This document shows, one piece after another, positions 13,271 to 26,978 of a stretch of DNA of 64,000 nucleotides. The stretch is from Alentia gelatinosa. Its lineage: Eukaryota > Annelida > Polychaeta > Phyllodocida > Polynoidae. Both the position numbers and the translations under genes were made by a program. The stretch is from positions 93,142,797 through 93,206,796 of the forward strand of contig OX465580.1 in the NCBI GenBank assembly GCA_950022655.1. The letters run 5' to 3'. The notes beneath the pieces were generated by a model. That model was not told where the DNA came from. It worked only from the letters and a program-made list of their open reading frames with translations, and did not search any database. Every line of letters begins with the position of its first letter. Positions within the stretch are counted from its first letter, which is position 1.

Positions 13271-14203
13271 CACTTCTATATAACTGAATGTATATTTCTT
13301 TTCTTTTCAGGTGTCAACTTTACCATTTTCACAGGATCATATTGACGGGGAGAACTGACAATTTCATTAGGCATTGATAGTTTTTTTAGATATTTACAAG
13401 CAGAATCGTTGTTTTATATGTTTCTCATATGCGGTTTCAATAATCAGTATTGGTATACATTGAAGCTCTAAAACAGAACTACCCTTAACTCTCCTCAAGC
13501 ATAGTCGAGCGGAATCCGAAAAAGTTCAAAATAGACGATGTAGAATTGAACGACAGGAAAGCCTTCGTCGCCCGGACGAAACACACGGTGCAGGTATGTT
13601 CCCATTGCCTTCCTTCCTCTATTACATCTCTTTACTAAGATAGATTCTGGTTTATACATTTCCCATATATTACAGGTGGTGTTGATTAGACTTAAATGTG
13701 TATTACTGTTTGTTTTTCTTCTGGATGCCAACAAAGTGGATACTCTCGGATATATATTATCAGCATTATTTAGCTTTTTTTAATATGAATTTTAGCTTAA
13801 AATTGGAAATATATCATAAGCATCATTCTGCAATACAGACCAAGTTAAGCTAGTTTCAATCTGATTAATGACATTCAGGGTATTTGAACATAGACTAAGG
13901 TGGGTCAGGTTAAACTAAATGCTACAAACTATTTACATAGGTTGTCTTTTACATTGCCATTGGGGCTGCTAATAGTGCTCAGTCGTGTATATCTGGCAAT
14001 TGAACGAACTTAAGACATGGCTATTGAATAGCATTTAGGATTGACTAAATCTTCGGCTTTAGAATCCCCGCTATTGAACAGGCCGTGGAGTCAGAGTGTG
14101 GATGCCAAGGCGACAGTAATCCCTGGTAGCAGGCAATAACTCCCACCAACTCCTAATGCCCTGACCATGACCCCAGCCGCGTGACTCAATGATACGCCAC
14201 CTG

Positions 14204-14231
14204 TGACGTCACGTCCTGATTTATGACGTCA
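14204..14231. promoter_or_regulatory. Paired perfect CRE palindromes
   Basis: TGACGTCA occurs at 14204-14211 and 14224-14231, 20 bp apart (about two helical turns). This palindrome is the consensus for CREB/ATF bZIP dimers. An E-box CACCTG lies just upstream. Binding is inferred from motif identity only. Confidence 0.55.
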
Positions 14232-17200
14232 CTATTCATTGTCAAGCGGTCATACATGCGGCCATTACTTGTCACGACTAACACGAGGTAGGGGGTAGCG
14301 GCAGGGGTTGTAATATTCTTTTCCGGCTGCGGCGGTCAGCAATTTGTGTTTTATACATGAGCTGCTCGCTACTCTTGAGCTGCTTCTGTGCTTTATAGAC
14401 TAGCATATGACCCGTCCGAGGAAAAACGTATCTTATTCCATTTTTGATATTCTATTAAACCTTTGAAGAAAGGCGACACTAAAATGAACGTATATATCAT
14501 TTTATCGACTCTGCTATTAAAGAGTGCACTTATACGGGACTTACTGTAGTAGTTATTTGAATAATTCCTTGGCAAATTATTTCAATACTTCATAGAGCCT
14601 ATACACGTGACTGTATCATTTTCGATTCATTTTTATTATCAACAGTGACCATCCAAAATTATATCTAAGAGTTTTTTGCAACCCTAAATCATTCCCCAGG
14701 AAAGATTAGGTAACCGAAAGAATTTGCCAGAAAACTAGATCTAAGATGGTTTTCTTTTCTTTCTGTCAAATAATGAGACCCATTAAAATAAGAAATAGGC
14801 ATACTAACATTTGGTTATCAAATAGAGTTGAAATACAATCTAGCTGTATTCAAAGGTCAGAAAAAGGCAGGCACATCTATCTTTAGTATACAAGACAGGT
14901 CTATCTGCAATCAGTGTCTTGGCCTAAAAGCCCTCTACTCAGTGACACAATGAAAGGGGATAATTTTGCAGTGAATGTCAACTTTTGTTTTGTTTTGAAA
15001 TAGCAAATGGATCTGTGCTGTGGTATAATGAGAGATAAGGAGAAGTTGGCTTATTGAATGAAAAGGAATGCCTTGCTTGCAGCAACAACCACTTAGCTGT
15101 GACACAAAGGTGCATAGACTACTACACCGTAACAGTAATGTTGCGACTTGTGCCCAAAATAAGTCAGCAACGTTACTCTCGTCCCTTCGTTGCGATAGTA
15201 AGGCCTAGCGTCCACCTACCACGATAGACATTTAAGACCTCCCTATGCACTGCAATGCAGAATGTTAAAAATTGTAAATTATCTGGAATCTCTGTATCAT
15301 AGACAAACGTCGAGACTAGGCACATCGGCGTGCGTCGTAATTGTTTCTATACCGCAATTAGGTACATTGTAAAGCCTATCGTAGACGATTTGGAGCTCAA
15401 TGGACGCCGGGCCTAACGAAAGCCCATCGTTTTTACTAGGGAATTGGCTGTGGGCTATATGGTGTGACAAGTACCACTAGCGTTCTGTCTGTGTCAGCAC
15501 CAAGAAGTACGAGTTTTCTGTGACAGGACTAAACAGTGACCTGTCTCCTTATAACTCAGTCAGAGATCACGCAGCCTTACTGTCATCGCGTGAGGCAGTC
15601 AGTGTCTCACATGTCTGTGTTCGTGACAAAGTACGCGCGTCTCGCTAAACCTGCCAGTTATATACCATACACATCCAATAGAGACTTCACAATCCCATAC
15701 AAATCAAATATAGATATACAGGATGTGCTGGTGAAGTACAATTGACATATGATATTTCTATCTAGGGAGTAGTCACAAAGACAGAACAGAGGTCATTGAT
15801 GGGCAGGGATGTTGTACTACAAGCAATCTGCAAGAAGCGAATGGCAATAACCTAGTAGTTATAAAATACCCCACAAACGCCATAATTGAAGAGCCTCATT
15901 TTTGTCAGAGAACAACTGTATGAAGAAACATCATCCTTATGAAGGAGCATAGTCAGATTTATATTTTATGACAACGTGGAGAGAGCTCCTATGGGTAGGT
16001 TGAGCTGCTCTGTGGTCTTCCCCGCTTACCGCTGGGAAAAGTAACCTAACATCCAAAGTGACTCATGTTTTATTTGTGTAAGTCCCAGTCTATTTGTACC
16101 CAATTACCCAGCTCATAGTATATAGAAAATACTATTCTGATAAACATATAGCGTTGACAATTATATAATTTCCATCTCAGCCCAAGCAAACCAGGGAAGC
16201 CCTCTGCATGATATGGCTGTTCCGCCCATTTTATGCTCTCCCCCATGCCCTCTAAATCTATTTGCTTCTGATCCCACCTTTACCGTGCATTACTTAACGC
16301 CTTATAAACCTAATCCTAGAAGATTCCAACATCTCAGGTCCTACTGACAACACTGGTCCCCGACACCGTCACATAGAAACGCTCCCTGCTTGTCTCTCCC
16401 TCCAGTCTACTTTAGTGAGGGATGTGAATTTTTCAGATAAAAACACGTCACGGTGTAACACCAGGGGGAACCGCGGCTTTGAGCGTCGGTCTGACTATTA
16501 CAGGCGTCGGATACACCAGGATACGCTCGCCCTATTAAACATTGATTCTGTCTGGCTCTGTTGTCCCTATGTTAAATGCTGATGCTATCTAACGCCTTTG
16601 TGGGTCTGGTACCACATCGACCTTTCTCCGTGTTTTTGTGGGTCTCTCAATAAATATTCGTTCTTGTGATAGGTCCCCTGGTCAGTTCTTTCATTGGTAT
16701 AAATATTGGATAATTTATTGTTTTATTTCACCATTTTCTTTCTGAGGTACTTCACCTAACATTCTATTTTAGAATCGTGCTCGGTCTAAAACCGTAAATG
16801 TCACTATCTTGGAAATGGTATAAATCAATTGCCTAAACACATAATTTTAGATCTGTTTATTGTTACTGTACGTATTCTATATGCTTCCTCTTTGCTGTAT
16901 GTATGTGTGCATTAAATCCTGAAAGGGGGACGTTCTGACTTAGCCATTGTATATTATACAAGGAACCCCCTCTTGAGGAAGAACTTTGTTGTATAATGTT
17001 GGCTACATATAATCAACATATATATTGTATCACAATATATACCCTCACCACATACCTGCATCCCAATACAGATATGCGCATAATGGGTAAAGTTTAGTGT
17101 ACAGATTTACATACCCTATTCCATCTGTAATCCACTTTTTGTATTCAATTGTTATTTCTATTATCTATAATATACAAAATACCCATTGAGAATGTTTGGT

Positions 17201-19006
17201 GACTTAGTAAACCACTCTACCCATTATCTAATAAACTGTCAGATACCATAACTATAGTATAAGGTTTCAAATACATGGTATACGGCCTCAACGCTATGGT
17301 ATACAGGAAGATAGTAGTGCTACACAGCAGAAATAGTCCCTATTGATATACCCTTTAATATGGCAATTCCTGGGTTTGATATACTCGAAAAGATGGATGA
17401 TAAATATAACAAGCAATGGTTTTGTGGACAGGCGAACCCCAGTCAATAAAACCATCTATTATTGTGTATGTAAACCATGGCTCGAAAACAGACCTACAAT
17501 TTGGAATAGCATACTGCGGCGCTGTAACCTATGAGTCATTGGGGTGCGATAGACCATCAAATATTTCCCCCAAGATGTCAACAGGTTGCTAGGGATATAT
17601 TTTAACAGTCGGCCCTCTTTCATTCACTGAAGCTCAGTGATTAAGTTCGTTAAATCCACATGCCCTGCTTGTTTGTTACAAGAACAGTGATTTGAGGGAA
17701 GAGGTTACGAATTCCTGGAAACTGTGCTGTGGGAGGAAATAATTGACGTGAATAATTATAGTGAGGTGGCGTGGTTAGCATCCAGTGGCCGTTAGGCATG
17801 TGTGGGAGTTGGCCACACAGCTGTGTCCTGAGACTAGGACGCGGATGCTGTCCTTTTCTCATCAGATTCAGACGCAGCTAGTATGTTGGGGAGGGAGAGA
17901 ATGTAGTCACAGACATGACTGGTGACACCAACCACTATGGTGAGAGTGTGTTAGTGCTTTAAATATATGTAAATAACGCTTCCTTATCTTCACTCCGGTT
18001 GAGAAGTAAAGTAGACGGTAGAGGTTTGGGCTTTTCAGCTGATCACTTCTAAAATACACTATTGATCACAATAGATAATGGTACAAGATGAGGTCACTCT
18101 TTAAATACACAGCTTCAGTACTGTTTCACTGTAGATATTAGCACCAGATGTGAACACTCACCGGAAAATATGCAAACTGAGTATTGTAGATGATATCTCG
18201 GCGAGGTATACCGAAGTTCTATATAGCGCAATAATGAGGAGACAGGAATACTAGGTCTGGTATAACAATGAATCCTGGGCAACATTTAACTATAATGAAT
18301 CACATGATCCAAACATCAATAGGTAGACGCAATAACATCATGTCAATGAAGTCTGTGGCTATTGTGTACACGTGCATTGTATTCCATGGCTACGTCTGTA
18401 GTTCAACTCCCTGCCCCTAAGCAGTCAGAATGATGGCGACTATACTTGGAATGCATGACATTTCCAGGCACGCACCAACACTAGAGATGAAAGAGAACCA
18501 TCGTAATGCTATCGTGCGGTCGCGGTTATGCGCATGCAAGACCATCATCAGACTGGTTAAGTTTATACCTGGGGCAAATATAGACAACACATGGTTATAT
18601 ACTGTATGTACGAGCACGTTCGTCAAAATACTAGCTTTCTTGAACCAACACTAGACTGAATTCTTAATGCCTTAGTATAGTAGATAATATAGGTCTGAGG
18701 ATATTATCTGAACTACAGTCTAGCTATATTATCCGAACCACGTCCACCATATTTATTGGTCATGCCATTCTTTGTACACGTGTGATTATTTTATGATATA
18801 TATTGATATGACGTAAATCAGGGGTGGAAGGTAGGTAAAGGCTGAGAATCCTTGTAATTTAGACTAAAGCTTAACAACTGTTTACGGTGTTCTAAGGACC
18901 TCTCTATGCTGATATATCGAGAAATGGTTTTCAAACATATTCTTTGATCTACTATTGGTAAACATTGACGTAGTACTTGGGAGCTACTTCTGTAAGGTAG
19001 AAGGGA

Positions 19007-19019
19007 CCCCCCCCCCCCC
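19007..19019 (+). repeat. Poly-C tract, 13 bases
   Basis: Uninterrupted run of 13 C followed by CA-rich sequence. Confidence 0.95.
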
Positions 19020-19297
19020 ACCCACACACACATGGCGTTTGCATGCTTCCTGTTTCTACATCGATGATGCGATCTAGTCCTAAATCCTATCACAACCCCT
19101 ATATATCTACACGATCTTTGAAGCATATGTCGATCTTGTTAATCATCGAACGAGGAATTGCATATATCTTGATTCAGCTACGAACTGGTTGTTTATAAGA
19201 AGATGATTGTGTTAAATAGCAACCCTGAAATTAAAACATATTGTGATTATCTGAGCTCTATTCCAGAGACAATGCTTTAGTTACTACTTTAATCTCC

Positions 19298-19396
19298 ACC
19301 ATTTCATCTCATAGATTCGGTCACCTTCAAAAGCAAAGTAAGTCTGATAGAACATAGTGGACATTATACTACCCATACAACCAACAACCAAACTAT
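19298..19396 (+). mobile_element. SINE 3' tail fragment
   Basis: The stretch 'ATTTCATCTCATAGATTCGGTC...GTCTGATAGAACATAGTGGAC' matches the last ~90 bp of the full SINE at 20889-21195 (there 'ATCTATCTCATACATTCGATC...GTCTAATAGAAAATATTGGAC'). It ends in a similar A/C-rich tail. The tRNA-like head is absent, so this is a 5'-truncated copy. Confidence 0.75.
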
Positions 19397-20888
19397 CCCC
19401 ACCATACTAGCTCCACCTGCCTAGGGAATATCCGCAACTAATTAGCAGGAGAAGCCGCATACATGAAAGCGAACCACCAGAGGTATTGCGACGTATCCTG
19501 CAATCTGGTGCAATTAAAAGATAATCCACCTTGCATCAAAGAAGATTTGCAATGGTCATTACAAATCTAGGGCATTGTTCCTGCGGGAGGCCAGAGATTA
19601 ATGAAGTCATTGGACACATCAATATTTCTTATAAATACAGTGTGCATTTATATTATATTTCTGGAAGCCACTGTCGTCAAGGTTTTATCAGATTTGGTGG
19701 GAATGTAGTATGATGTCTATTTGTGTGACATCGTATTTGTACCCGATGTGAGAGTTAAATTCATGTTAAATTCGCATTCCGCTCTTGGTTTGTGGTTCTA
19801 TCAAAATGTGTCCCGGAGGAAGGAATCTCTTTCAGATTTCTTTCATTTGATAAATTTTTTCTTATGTTAAATAATGTATCAGACAAAACAACACCGAACG
19901 GAAGAGACAAAGCCAGCTTCATTTGTTCTTGGTGTGCATTTCACCAGACGTTAAAGAACATTAAAAACATCCAACACTGATTTGCAAGCTCATTCTGCAA
20001 TTTCTGTAAGAATTTGATGAAAGAAGTAAGTGAAAAAATAACAGATGCTCGATTTCTAGCCACAATTCTCCCCAAGACAGGTTAGCAGCAGGTCAACAGA
20101 ATAATTATTGCACATAACCTTGTTAGTCAGATAACTGGACTTTAAATCGTAGGAAACTTCGAGACGATAATCTTCAAACTAGTTTTGCTTATTAGTTGCA
20201 TTAATCGTTCTTTTCTTTGATGATCAAGTCATGTCATAGTAACTCTAGTGAGGACTAGTTGCAGGTCGACTTAATAATGTAGGTGTTGGATAAAGTCGAT
20301 GGTTTCTCTCAATAGTCTTGCTGTTATTATCAAGGGAATGAATTATACATATCGGGTAATAATTGTATAACACCACACCACTCCACTATCTACCGCATGT
20401 CCCTAAGAAACAGGCGTATGGCTCACATAGGTCTTCAGACTATAAAGGCTGACAGGACACGCTACTGCAACTGTCATCATGGACCACAGGGAGCAGCTCA
20501 GTGAGTGGTAGACGCGAGTAGCTCCCACTTCACCGTGCAGACCCACGCCACTCAGTAAGCAGCTCATCTGGAGGAGTCGGCACCGCTCTCTCTGTGACAC
20601 CAGTCATTAGCAGCAGCACTGTAAACTCTTCCCTTAGCAGTGGTCACATCGATGTGTTACTGCAAGAGGTGTTTGCAATAATGGGGATGGGGAAGAAGTA
20701 AAGTTTCTATGTTGGCTTTTCAGGGACGTGGGATAGGGTACAGTGATGTGAACAAGGGCAGGGCTCGTTCACTGGTCAGTGGGGGGTAGACCGATGAGTA
20801 TTTAGCTTCGTGATATTAACAGCAGTGTAAACGGCTATGGCATATGGTGGTGAAGCTAGTCAATACCCTCCATTTTGCAGCACACACC

Positions 20889-21195
20889 TTGTATGGCTGG
20901 GGAGTTGGTTAAGGCACTGGACTTCTAACCCTAAGGTTGTAGGACTTTGTGGGTTCGAGTCCCATTATAGTCACTTTTCTCCTTCATCCAGTGGTAGATT
21001 TACTCTTACATCAAAGGCCAATCGTTATTATACCATGTCTATGAAGTGTGAGAACTAAAAGAACACTCACCTCGATAAATGTGTTGGGATAAGATTTCTA
21101 CCTAAATCTATCTCATACATTCGATCCCCGCCAAACCAAAGTAGGTCTAATAGAAAATATTGGACTTAAACTAAATAAACGAACAAACAAACAAA
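20889..21195 (+). mobile_element. tRNA-derived SINE, full-length copy
   Basis: A 5' tRNA-like head carries an A-box-like TGGCTGGGGAGTTGG and an exact B box GGGTTCGAGTCCC at 20951-20963. This is the internal RNA polymerase III promoter. It is followed by a unique body and an (AAAC)n-type tail, giving about 307 bp. The head does not fold into a proper tRNA cloverleaf and runs into the body, so it is not a functional tRNA gene. Two related copies (19298-19396 and 63268-63424) show a dispersed family. SINEs move with enzymes supplied by a partner LINE, and I cannot say which LINE here, if any, is the partner. Confidence 0.85.
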
Positions 21196-24100
21196 GTATA
21201 CATTATACTATCAATATCTCCTGACACTAGAAGTGATGTCCGATTGGTCGATGTTAGGTTAATCATTGATGTTGATTCTGACCAATCCATCGTGACCACA
21301 TTTGTTTCTGTCAACCTGACATCTCCTTAAATTCTGAATATATATACACCGACTTCTAAGCTCCGGGATATTTATGGCTCTCTACATATAGAGTCACATC
21401 CAATTATCTTTCTGTCAAATTCGATCCTATTCTCTGTCTTTAAGAATTTATACTAGGGAAACCTGAGCCGGTTTTCCACTGGGAGAATCAGAAGGCATCA
21501 TCATTATATCCAGGTATAGAGTTTGCAGAGGATTTGTGGTAGTAACAGGCGGCAGCGGGGACAGGGTGCTGCCCTCTCAACACACTGCTCTGTCACTCCA
21601 AGCCACCCCTATATGCGTGCTAGGGTGGCAGATAGCGCCCCTCAGCCTCTGCCCCGAGAAGCCGCGTGCAGATAAGAGTTGATGCGAGCACATAGGCGCA
21701 GGGGTGTAGGAGGGGGCTGGATGGCCCTGGAAATGGGCAGATAAACTTAGGACTGTGTTGGCGACCAAAACGCTGAATGAGTTGGTATTCTAGATATAAA
21801 GATTAATAGTGTATGATAAGAAAGTATATAAACAGTAAGTCTACCATGCAAAACACGATATGCTATATTACTTTATGTATAGTGATTAACAGCTAGTCAA
21901 AGCTGTGTTTTTATTTCTCGTAAATATCGCGTAATGGTTATATGTATTTGGTAAACAAATGGGATTAGCCTTGATACACAATACAAATAGACTTGGCATA
22001 TAAGCCCTTATATCAGCTGTACTTATAAGCCATCTAGCACGTCTACTGATAGAACTCATAATGTCCAGCTTCATGCATTATACAGACATAAACCACTCGT
22101 GATCACCCCTAGTACTCATTCTCCTGAGCCGCTCCAGTGAGGAGCTCCCGAGTCAGTGTCGCCACCTGGAGGCAAACTGTGGGACCATCGTGCAAATTCT
22201 GCCTCCACCCTCATGGATATATAATAGCTTCTTCACCAGTGGCTTGAAATAAAGATAGCTTGTAATATTCAAAACGACCTCCCTTCCAATGGCGTTGATA
22301 CTACATTGGCGTTGAAACTACAGTGGTGTTGAGACTACAGTTTTGAAAGAGAAAAGGAGAAACGTGCTATTTACGCTATGAGGTTCAGATGCCTTCTCAG
22401 TGGCGCCCTCTTGGTATTACCATAGGCGTTACTGAGTTTATAACAATGCACAATGTAGGGTATCCTTACTATATTTAAAAGCTCACGTGTCGAGTATTGA
22501 GTATCAGGAAATATTGTACAGAACCTAATCAACCTTTAGCTCCTCAATAATATTAAGATTGGTATAGAGTTTCAATCCATATATCAAAATACTGTAATAA
22601 TCCCTTGGTATTAGTTTTGCATGAACACATTTGTGAACCAGACAGAGACCATAGGGTTTGTAAACGTGACTGGGTGTATTGTTCGATATTATTCAAGCAA
22701 CATTCCAATTTGCGTAAACGGTATCATATTGACTTGAGTGGACTTTCGCAGATAAGGAGGATTATGCAGTATTCAATGAGGAATAGAACAAATTTATATA
22801 GATCGCGTTGTTGGGTGTAATTCTTTATTTTGTGTGTAATTCTTTATTAGTGAATATTAGTTAAGTTGTATCTCCCTCTCGTATGTCGCCACGTCCAAAA
22901 CAACATCTTCGTATACTACTGACACCGGCTGCCGCCCTCTCCCATACAGTAGTGCAAGAAATGGGACGTTGTAACGGGCTACTAAGAAACGTTACACATC
23001 ACAATTACCCTTCTTTAGGTGGTTTCTTTATTTTGGATTTTCGAGAAAAATGTTATATGATGTCGTAGAAGTATCATTTACATAGAAAGGCTTCTTTAAA
23101 AAAAATATGTAAATTGATGAATATGATTCCCTATTTACCCGTAATTATATCAGTAGATTTTCATAGGAAAAAATTGCTGACATGCAGTCGTTTCCAGGCA
23201 GAGACGTTGACAGACCATAAAAATGAAATTTGTCATTTCTGTTGTCCTATATATCATTAGATTTTTTGTTGTTGTTAGATTTATGTATTTATTGACAAAG
23301 AGGATCTTCCATGCAAATTGTCCCTTAACTTTGGAGGATACAGCTGGTACATAAATACAAGACAGAACAAGACATGATACATATTCTGTCATACTTAACA
23401 AATACTTTCATACCCAATTCATGGCATCATATTGAAAATTTATCTTATTAAGAATAGGCATTGCATAATGTTTAATTCTACAATATATATTATAAAACAT
23501 TCATATTTGAATATTAGCTCAATTGAAAATTCCATAACATATACACATATTACCAATAAGGGTACTGAGAAGAGACTATATATTAACATTATTAGGCAAA
23601 TGCTACGAGGTTTTTCAACCTATTGCACCACAGAACTTGCCTAACGCAATTTGGGTCGTCTATCGGTGAGGTTTTTGCGGGGCCAAACACCAAGCATTAA
23701 ATCCTTGATAAAATGCCCGTTAGCGAGCTGTTGTGTCTTGTTTCCTTGCATGTATGGCCTACCGTTATGCACGTTCCGTCTGCCGTCGTAGCAGCCAGGC
23801 CTGCCCTTAGGCCTGTCTGTTGCCATCAGGCCAGCCGCAGCACATTGTGAAAGCTAACCTTGTCGTAATCTCCTTAAAGGATGAGGCCGTAACTTCAGGT
23901 CGCTGATGGGTTCTTAGGTGATCACCCTCGAAGTATACCTTCTGCACCAGCACCGCTGGACCATACAGACTTACCATCTACTTCTAGTGACCCACTCACA
24001 TATATACACCCGTGCAAATATGTGACTCTAACCGTTACATGAATGTGCCAGATGAGTTAAACCGGGATTTAACCGGTAAATAATCTGAATATGCATTGAC

Positions 24101-24739
24101 AGCATAATGTTAACAACCTGCACAAAATAACATACTAAGGCCCCCTTCTGTACAGACCTTATCCCACCATAATACGTCGGTGGTAGACTACCAAATAAGG
24201 AAAAATAGGTCCACCACGGGCCCTCAACGGGACTAAGAGAGAGGAATGAGGTAAGAAAGCTGAGATGGATGATTCCTGTAAGTGGAGAGGAACGCCGATG
24301 AGGGTCATGTGACTGGCCGCTGGTTGCTGGCACGATCAAGTCTTAGCCTATCTTCTATACTGGTCGGCTTTGAACGTCCCTTGATACAATGTCATTGCCT
24401 TGCATAGTATTGCATACTTGTTGAAAGCGATGGTTTGAAGCTAATATAATATATGGTTTTAACCTAATCTCCATTGACGCTAAGGCTACGTTTAGTAGAA
24501 GTTAGGTTGACTTTTGTAAAGAAACGTTCATGACTTTCGTTGTGGGTGGGAATAGCCACACAAATCACAGTTTGATATACAGTCATAGTTCCGGTATCCA
24601 TAAGCTGAGCCTCTCTTACCAGTCCGTTGGTATTTAGCTCCATTTTGATTACTGTGAATTGAAACCGATTGCGAGAAGTCAACTCACTGCTTCTCTGGAA
24701 AGCGGTGTGTTGCCACATGAAACTCCAATCATCCCCCAC
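21196..24739. other. Gene-free stretch
   Basis: No gene supported. CTCF-core-like pieces appear, for example CGCCACCTGGAGGCA near 22159 and GGCGCCCTCTTGG near 22403, each imperfect. A 19-bp-period duplication lies at 22815-22848. Confidence 0.55.
22815..22848 (+). repeat. 15-bp tandem duplication
   Basis: GTGTAATTCTTTATT occurs twice with a 19-bp period (22815-22829 and 22834-22848). Confidence 0.8.
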
Positions 24740-25340
24740 TTGATGGCCCGCTGTTAACGACAGGGGTCGCCGTCTGGACCTTTGCTTTTATTGCTGTATT
24801 GGTGTTGGATGGGTGTAGCGGCCGAGGTGAAAAGGTGTCGCCATTGCCTCGCCTTACCGACATGCCACGGCGGCCCATTTCCGACGGCGTTCGCCTCGTT
24901 ATGAGCTATTGAGTGGCGCCACCTGTCAGGTGTAATAATAGCGAAGGCAGCGACGCCTGGTGGCAGGGACCATACCTCACTTTGCCCCCTTACATCTCGC
25001 TACTGGTCTTCCACAGAGCGCTTCCCTCATATTCAACCGTTAGACCAAAGAGACGCCGGGCTAACGCCCTGTGATGGAGCTGGAAAAGCACGCCGAAAGG
25101 ATTTTTCACCGGGCTGTATTTATTGGCGCTGCAGTGTCTAGTATTTGGCGAATGAATGCAGAACGTACCGATTTATGGCTAACGCAAGTTCGGAAGTGGT
25201 ATCCCTCTGGTGGCCCACACGGGGTATGACGTCAGCACAACCTATTGCGTTTGTGCCCTGTCCACGGTGGGGCAACCGGAAGTACCTTTGTCACCGCCAT
25301 GTTCACCACCTTCGACGCGCTGCCGGGGTGCTGCTCTGAG
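24740..25340. promoter_or_regulatory. CpG-rich patch with one CRE
   Basis: A GC- and CpG-rich segment that includes the E-box palindrome CACCTGTCAGGTG near 24919 and a perfect TGACGTCA at 25227-25234. Frames across it show no known domain. It may be a promoter or enhancer, but no transcript is evident. Confidence 0.35.
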
Positions 25341-25612
25341 GTTCTTACATACAAGCGGGGATGCTGAATACAAAGCGCATCCCTTCTATTACCCTCCATG
25401 GTCGCTAGGCTGTAAACGGAGACTTTTTATGGATTGGGAGCGATTGTATTTGGGAACACGTATATTTACCCAATGCCTTACAAAAAGAAAATGCTGGCCT
25501 AGCCAAGATCATACCGATATTGATTTACCTGAAATGTGATGTGTTGCCTGACCGAATAAATTTGAATTCTTTAAATTCTTTTTTCATCTTCACTCTTTGA
25601 GATCGTTAATTA

Positions 25613-25958
25613 CGTTAAAACCCTTTCTGGCCGGGCAATGCCATATGGCATTCCCCTGGCAATGGCAGGACAATGCCATATGGCATTCCCATGGGCCTAG
25701 AAGAATAATGCTGTATTTGTTCCTTTGTAACTTTTTGGAAAATTATCACAGAATTATGAAAATTACATGACATATCAGGCTACGTATTGCCAGAGACTCC
25801 TTAAAATTTCAGAAAGTTCTGATAAAAATACAGATTTATTGGACGTTTTGAATTACAATTTTGGACTACAAAAGGCGGCCTTACAAACGCCACAATTGGT
25901 TCTGGCTCCTGCTTTATATGGATACATGGTGAATGATGTGTGGCTCTTGAAGGGTTAA
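25613..25958. mobile_element. TTAA/CCCTTTC palindromic repeat, copy 1
   Basis: The left end is TTAA-AA-CCCTTTCTGG. It is followed by two perfect 16-bp palindromes, AATGCCATATGGCATT, at 25637-25652 and 25672-25687 (35-bp spacing), each followed by CCC. A candidate right end is AGGGTTAA at 25951-25958. The same arrangement occurs at 47131-47210, with identical 16-bp spacing from CCCTTTC to the first palindrome. TTAA next to CCCTTT is typical of piggyBac-type ends, but the two extra A and the weak right end leave the boundaries unsure. Confidence 0.5.
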
Positions 25959-26873
25959 TCGTATAGTACAACAACAGGCAGGTTATAACAACTCTGTTGA
26001 ACAGAAGAGGAGCTTGAATGCTTATAAACTATGGTTTGTGTTGCTTGATTGCAGTCTGCACAAAGAGGCTGTGATATGTCGGATGGTGTTTCTAGTTTAG
26101 AAGATGGTGCTGTATTGTATTGATGTCGCATTATTCACAAACTCTCAATGTGTACTTCAACTGTGCAATGTATCTTTACTTCAACAGTATACATGCAGAG
26201 CCCTAATCATTTCACCTGTATAGCAACCTGTATATTGACCTAACTACGATTGTTTATTGTGCTTATGATACAAGATTGACCGATAAACACGCCTATAAAC
26301 ACCAAAGGCACAACATAGAATAGATGTTAAACAACACAACGCCCACCTGCACTTCTCTCTCCTGATTCTCACCCTTTTGCACCAACACTCCCACTTCCCT
26401 CGCGGTTAGCCTCCTGCTTATTTACCGACAAATGAAGGCGAATTTCCCAGTGGACCTTGACGCGCACTTCCGATCGGCTGAGACTTAGGTGGGCGCAGGA
26501 AATGAGGAAATGACCGAGGGTCGTGTGGTCAGTGTAAGGTGCAGGAGGAGCATTGGGAAGCAAGCAAGAAAAGTACACGGGAGTGAAGGGGATGAAGGGG
26601 AGAACAGAGGGAAAACTGGTGGGATGAATGAGGAGGAGATATAAAAAAGCGTAAAGAAAAAATACAGTAATATTGCCCTTCCTATAATTTCCACATGCAA
26701 TGTGACGCACACCCTTCGCGTGCACCTTTGAGATTTTAATCAATTTCCAATTTCTCCCTTGATATCATAGTGCCCATAGGTCAATAGTTCGTTTACAAGT
26801 TCAGATCTACCTGGTTATTCATTTAGTTCAGAGTGGTTTTTCTGAAGGGGAATTGTGAAATTCGTTTCAAGTA

Positions 26874-26978
26874 CAGTAAAACCACTCTTAAGGGGACACC
26901 CACCCTCCCTTCCGAGAAAAGTGTCCCATTAATCGGGTGCTCCTTTAAGCGAGGTGTCTCAGAAGCAGGGTTTTACCG
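26874..26978. mobile_element. Short MITE with CAGTAAAAC ends, TA flanks
   Basis: The left end, TA-CAGTAAAACCACTCTTAA, and the right end read in reverse, TA-CGGTAAAACCCTGCTTCT, share CxGTAAAACC. Both ends sit beside TA, the target of Tc1/mariner/pogo transposases. Internal imperfect repeats read 'GTGTCC..TTAA..G'. At 105 bp it codes for nothing. By terminus it resembles pogo/Tigger-type ends. A possible one-ended relative is at 42756. Confidence 0.6.

Larger units (their letters stand above)
10894..19297. other. Gene-free stretch
   Basis: I see no supportable gene. Contents are a short TA microsatellite (13253-13270) and paired CREs (14204-14231). There is also a small palindrome, ATATATTGT-ATC-ACAATATAT, at 17020-17040, an NRF1-like TGCGCATGC at 18529-18537 and a run of 13 C at 19007-19019. 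The segment 16180-16420 is pyrimidine-rich on the plus strand. Confidence 0.6.

Noticed and set aside
20889..20965. Possible tRNA gene with a perfect B box
   Set aside because: No cloverleaf stems can be formed, the sequence continues into a shared body and tail, and related copies exist. It is a SINE head.
26369..26743. 124-codon minus-strand frame
   Set aside because: Produced by a purine-rich plus strand, with low-complexity composition and no domain.
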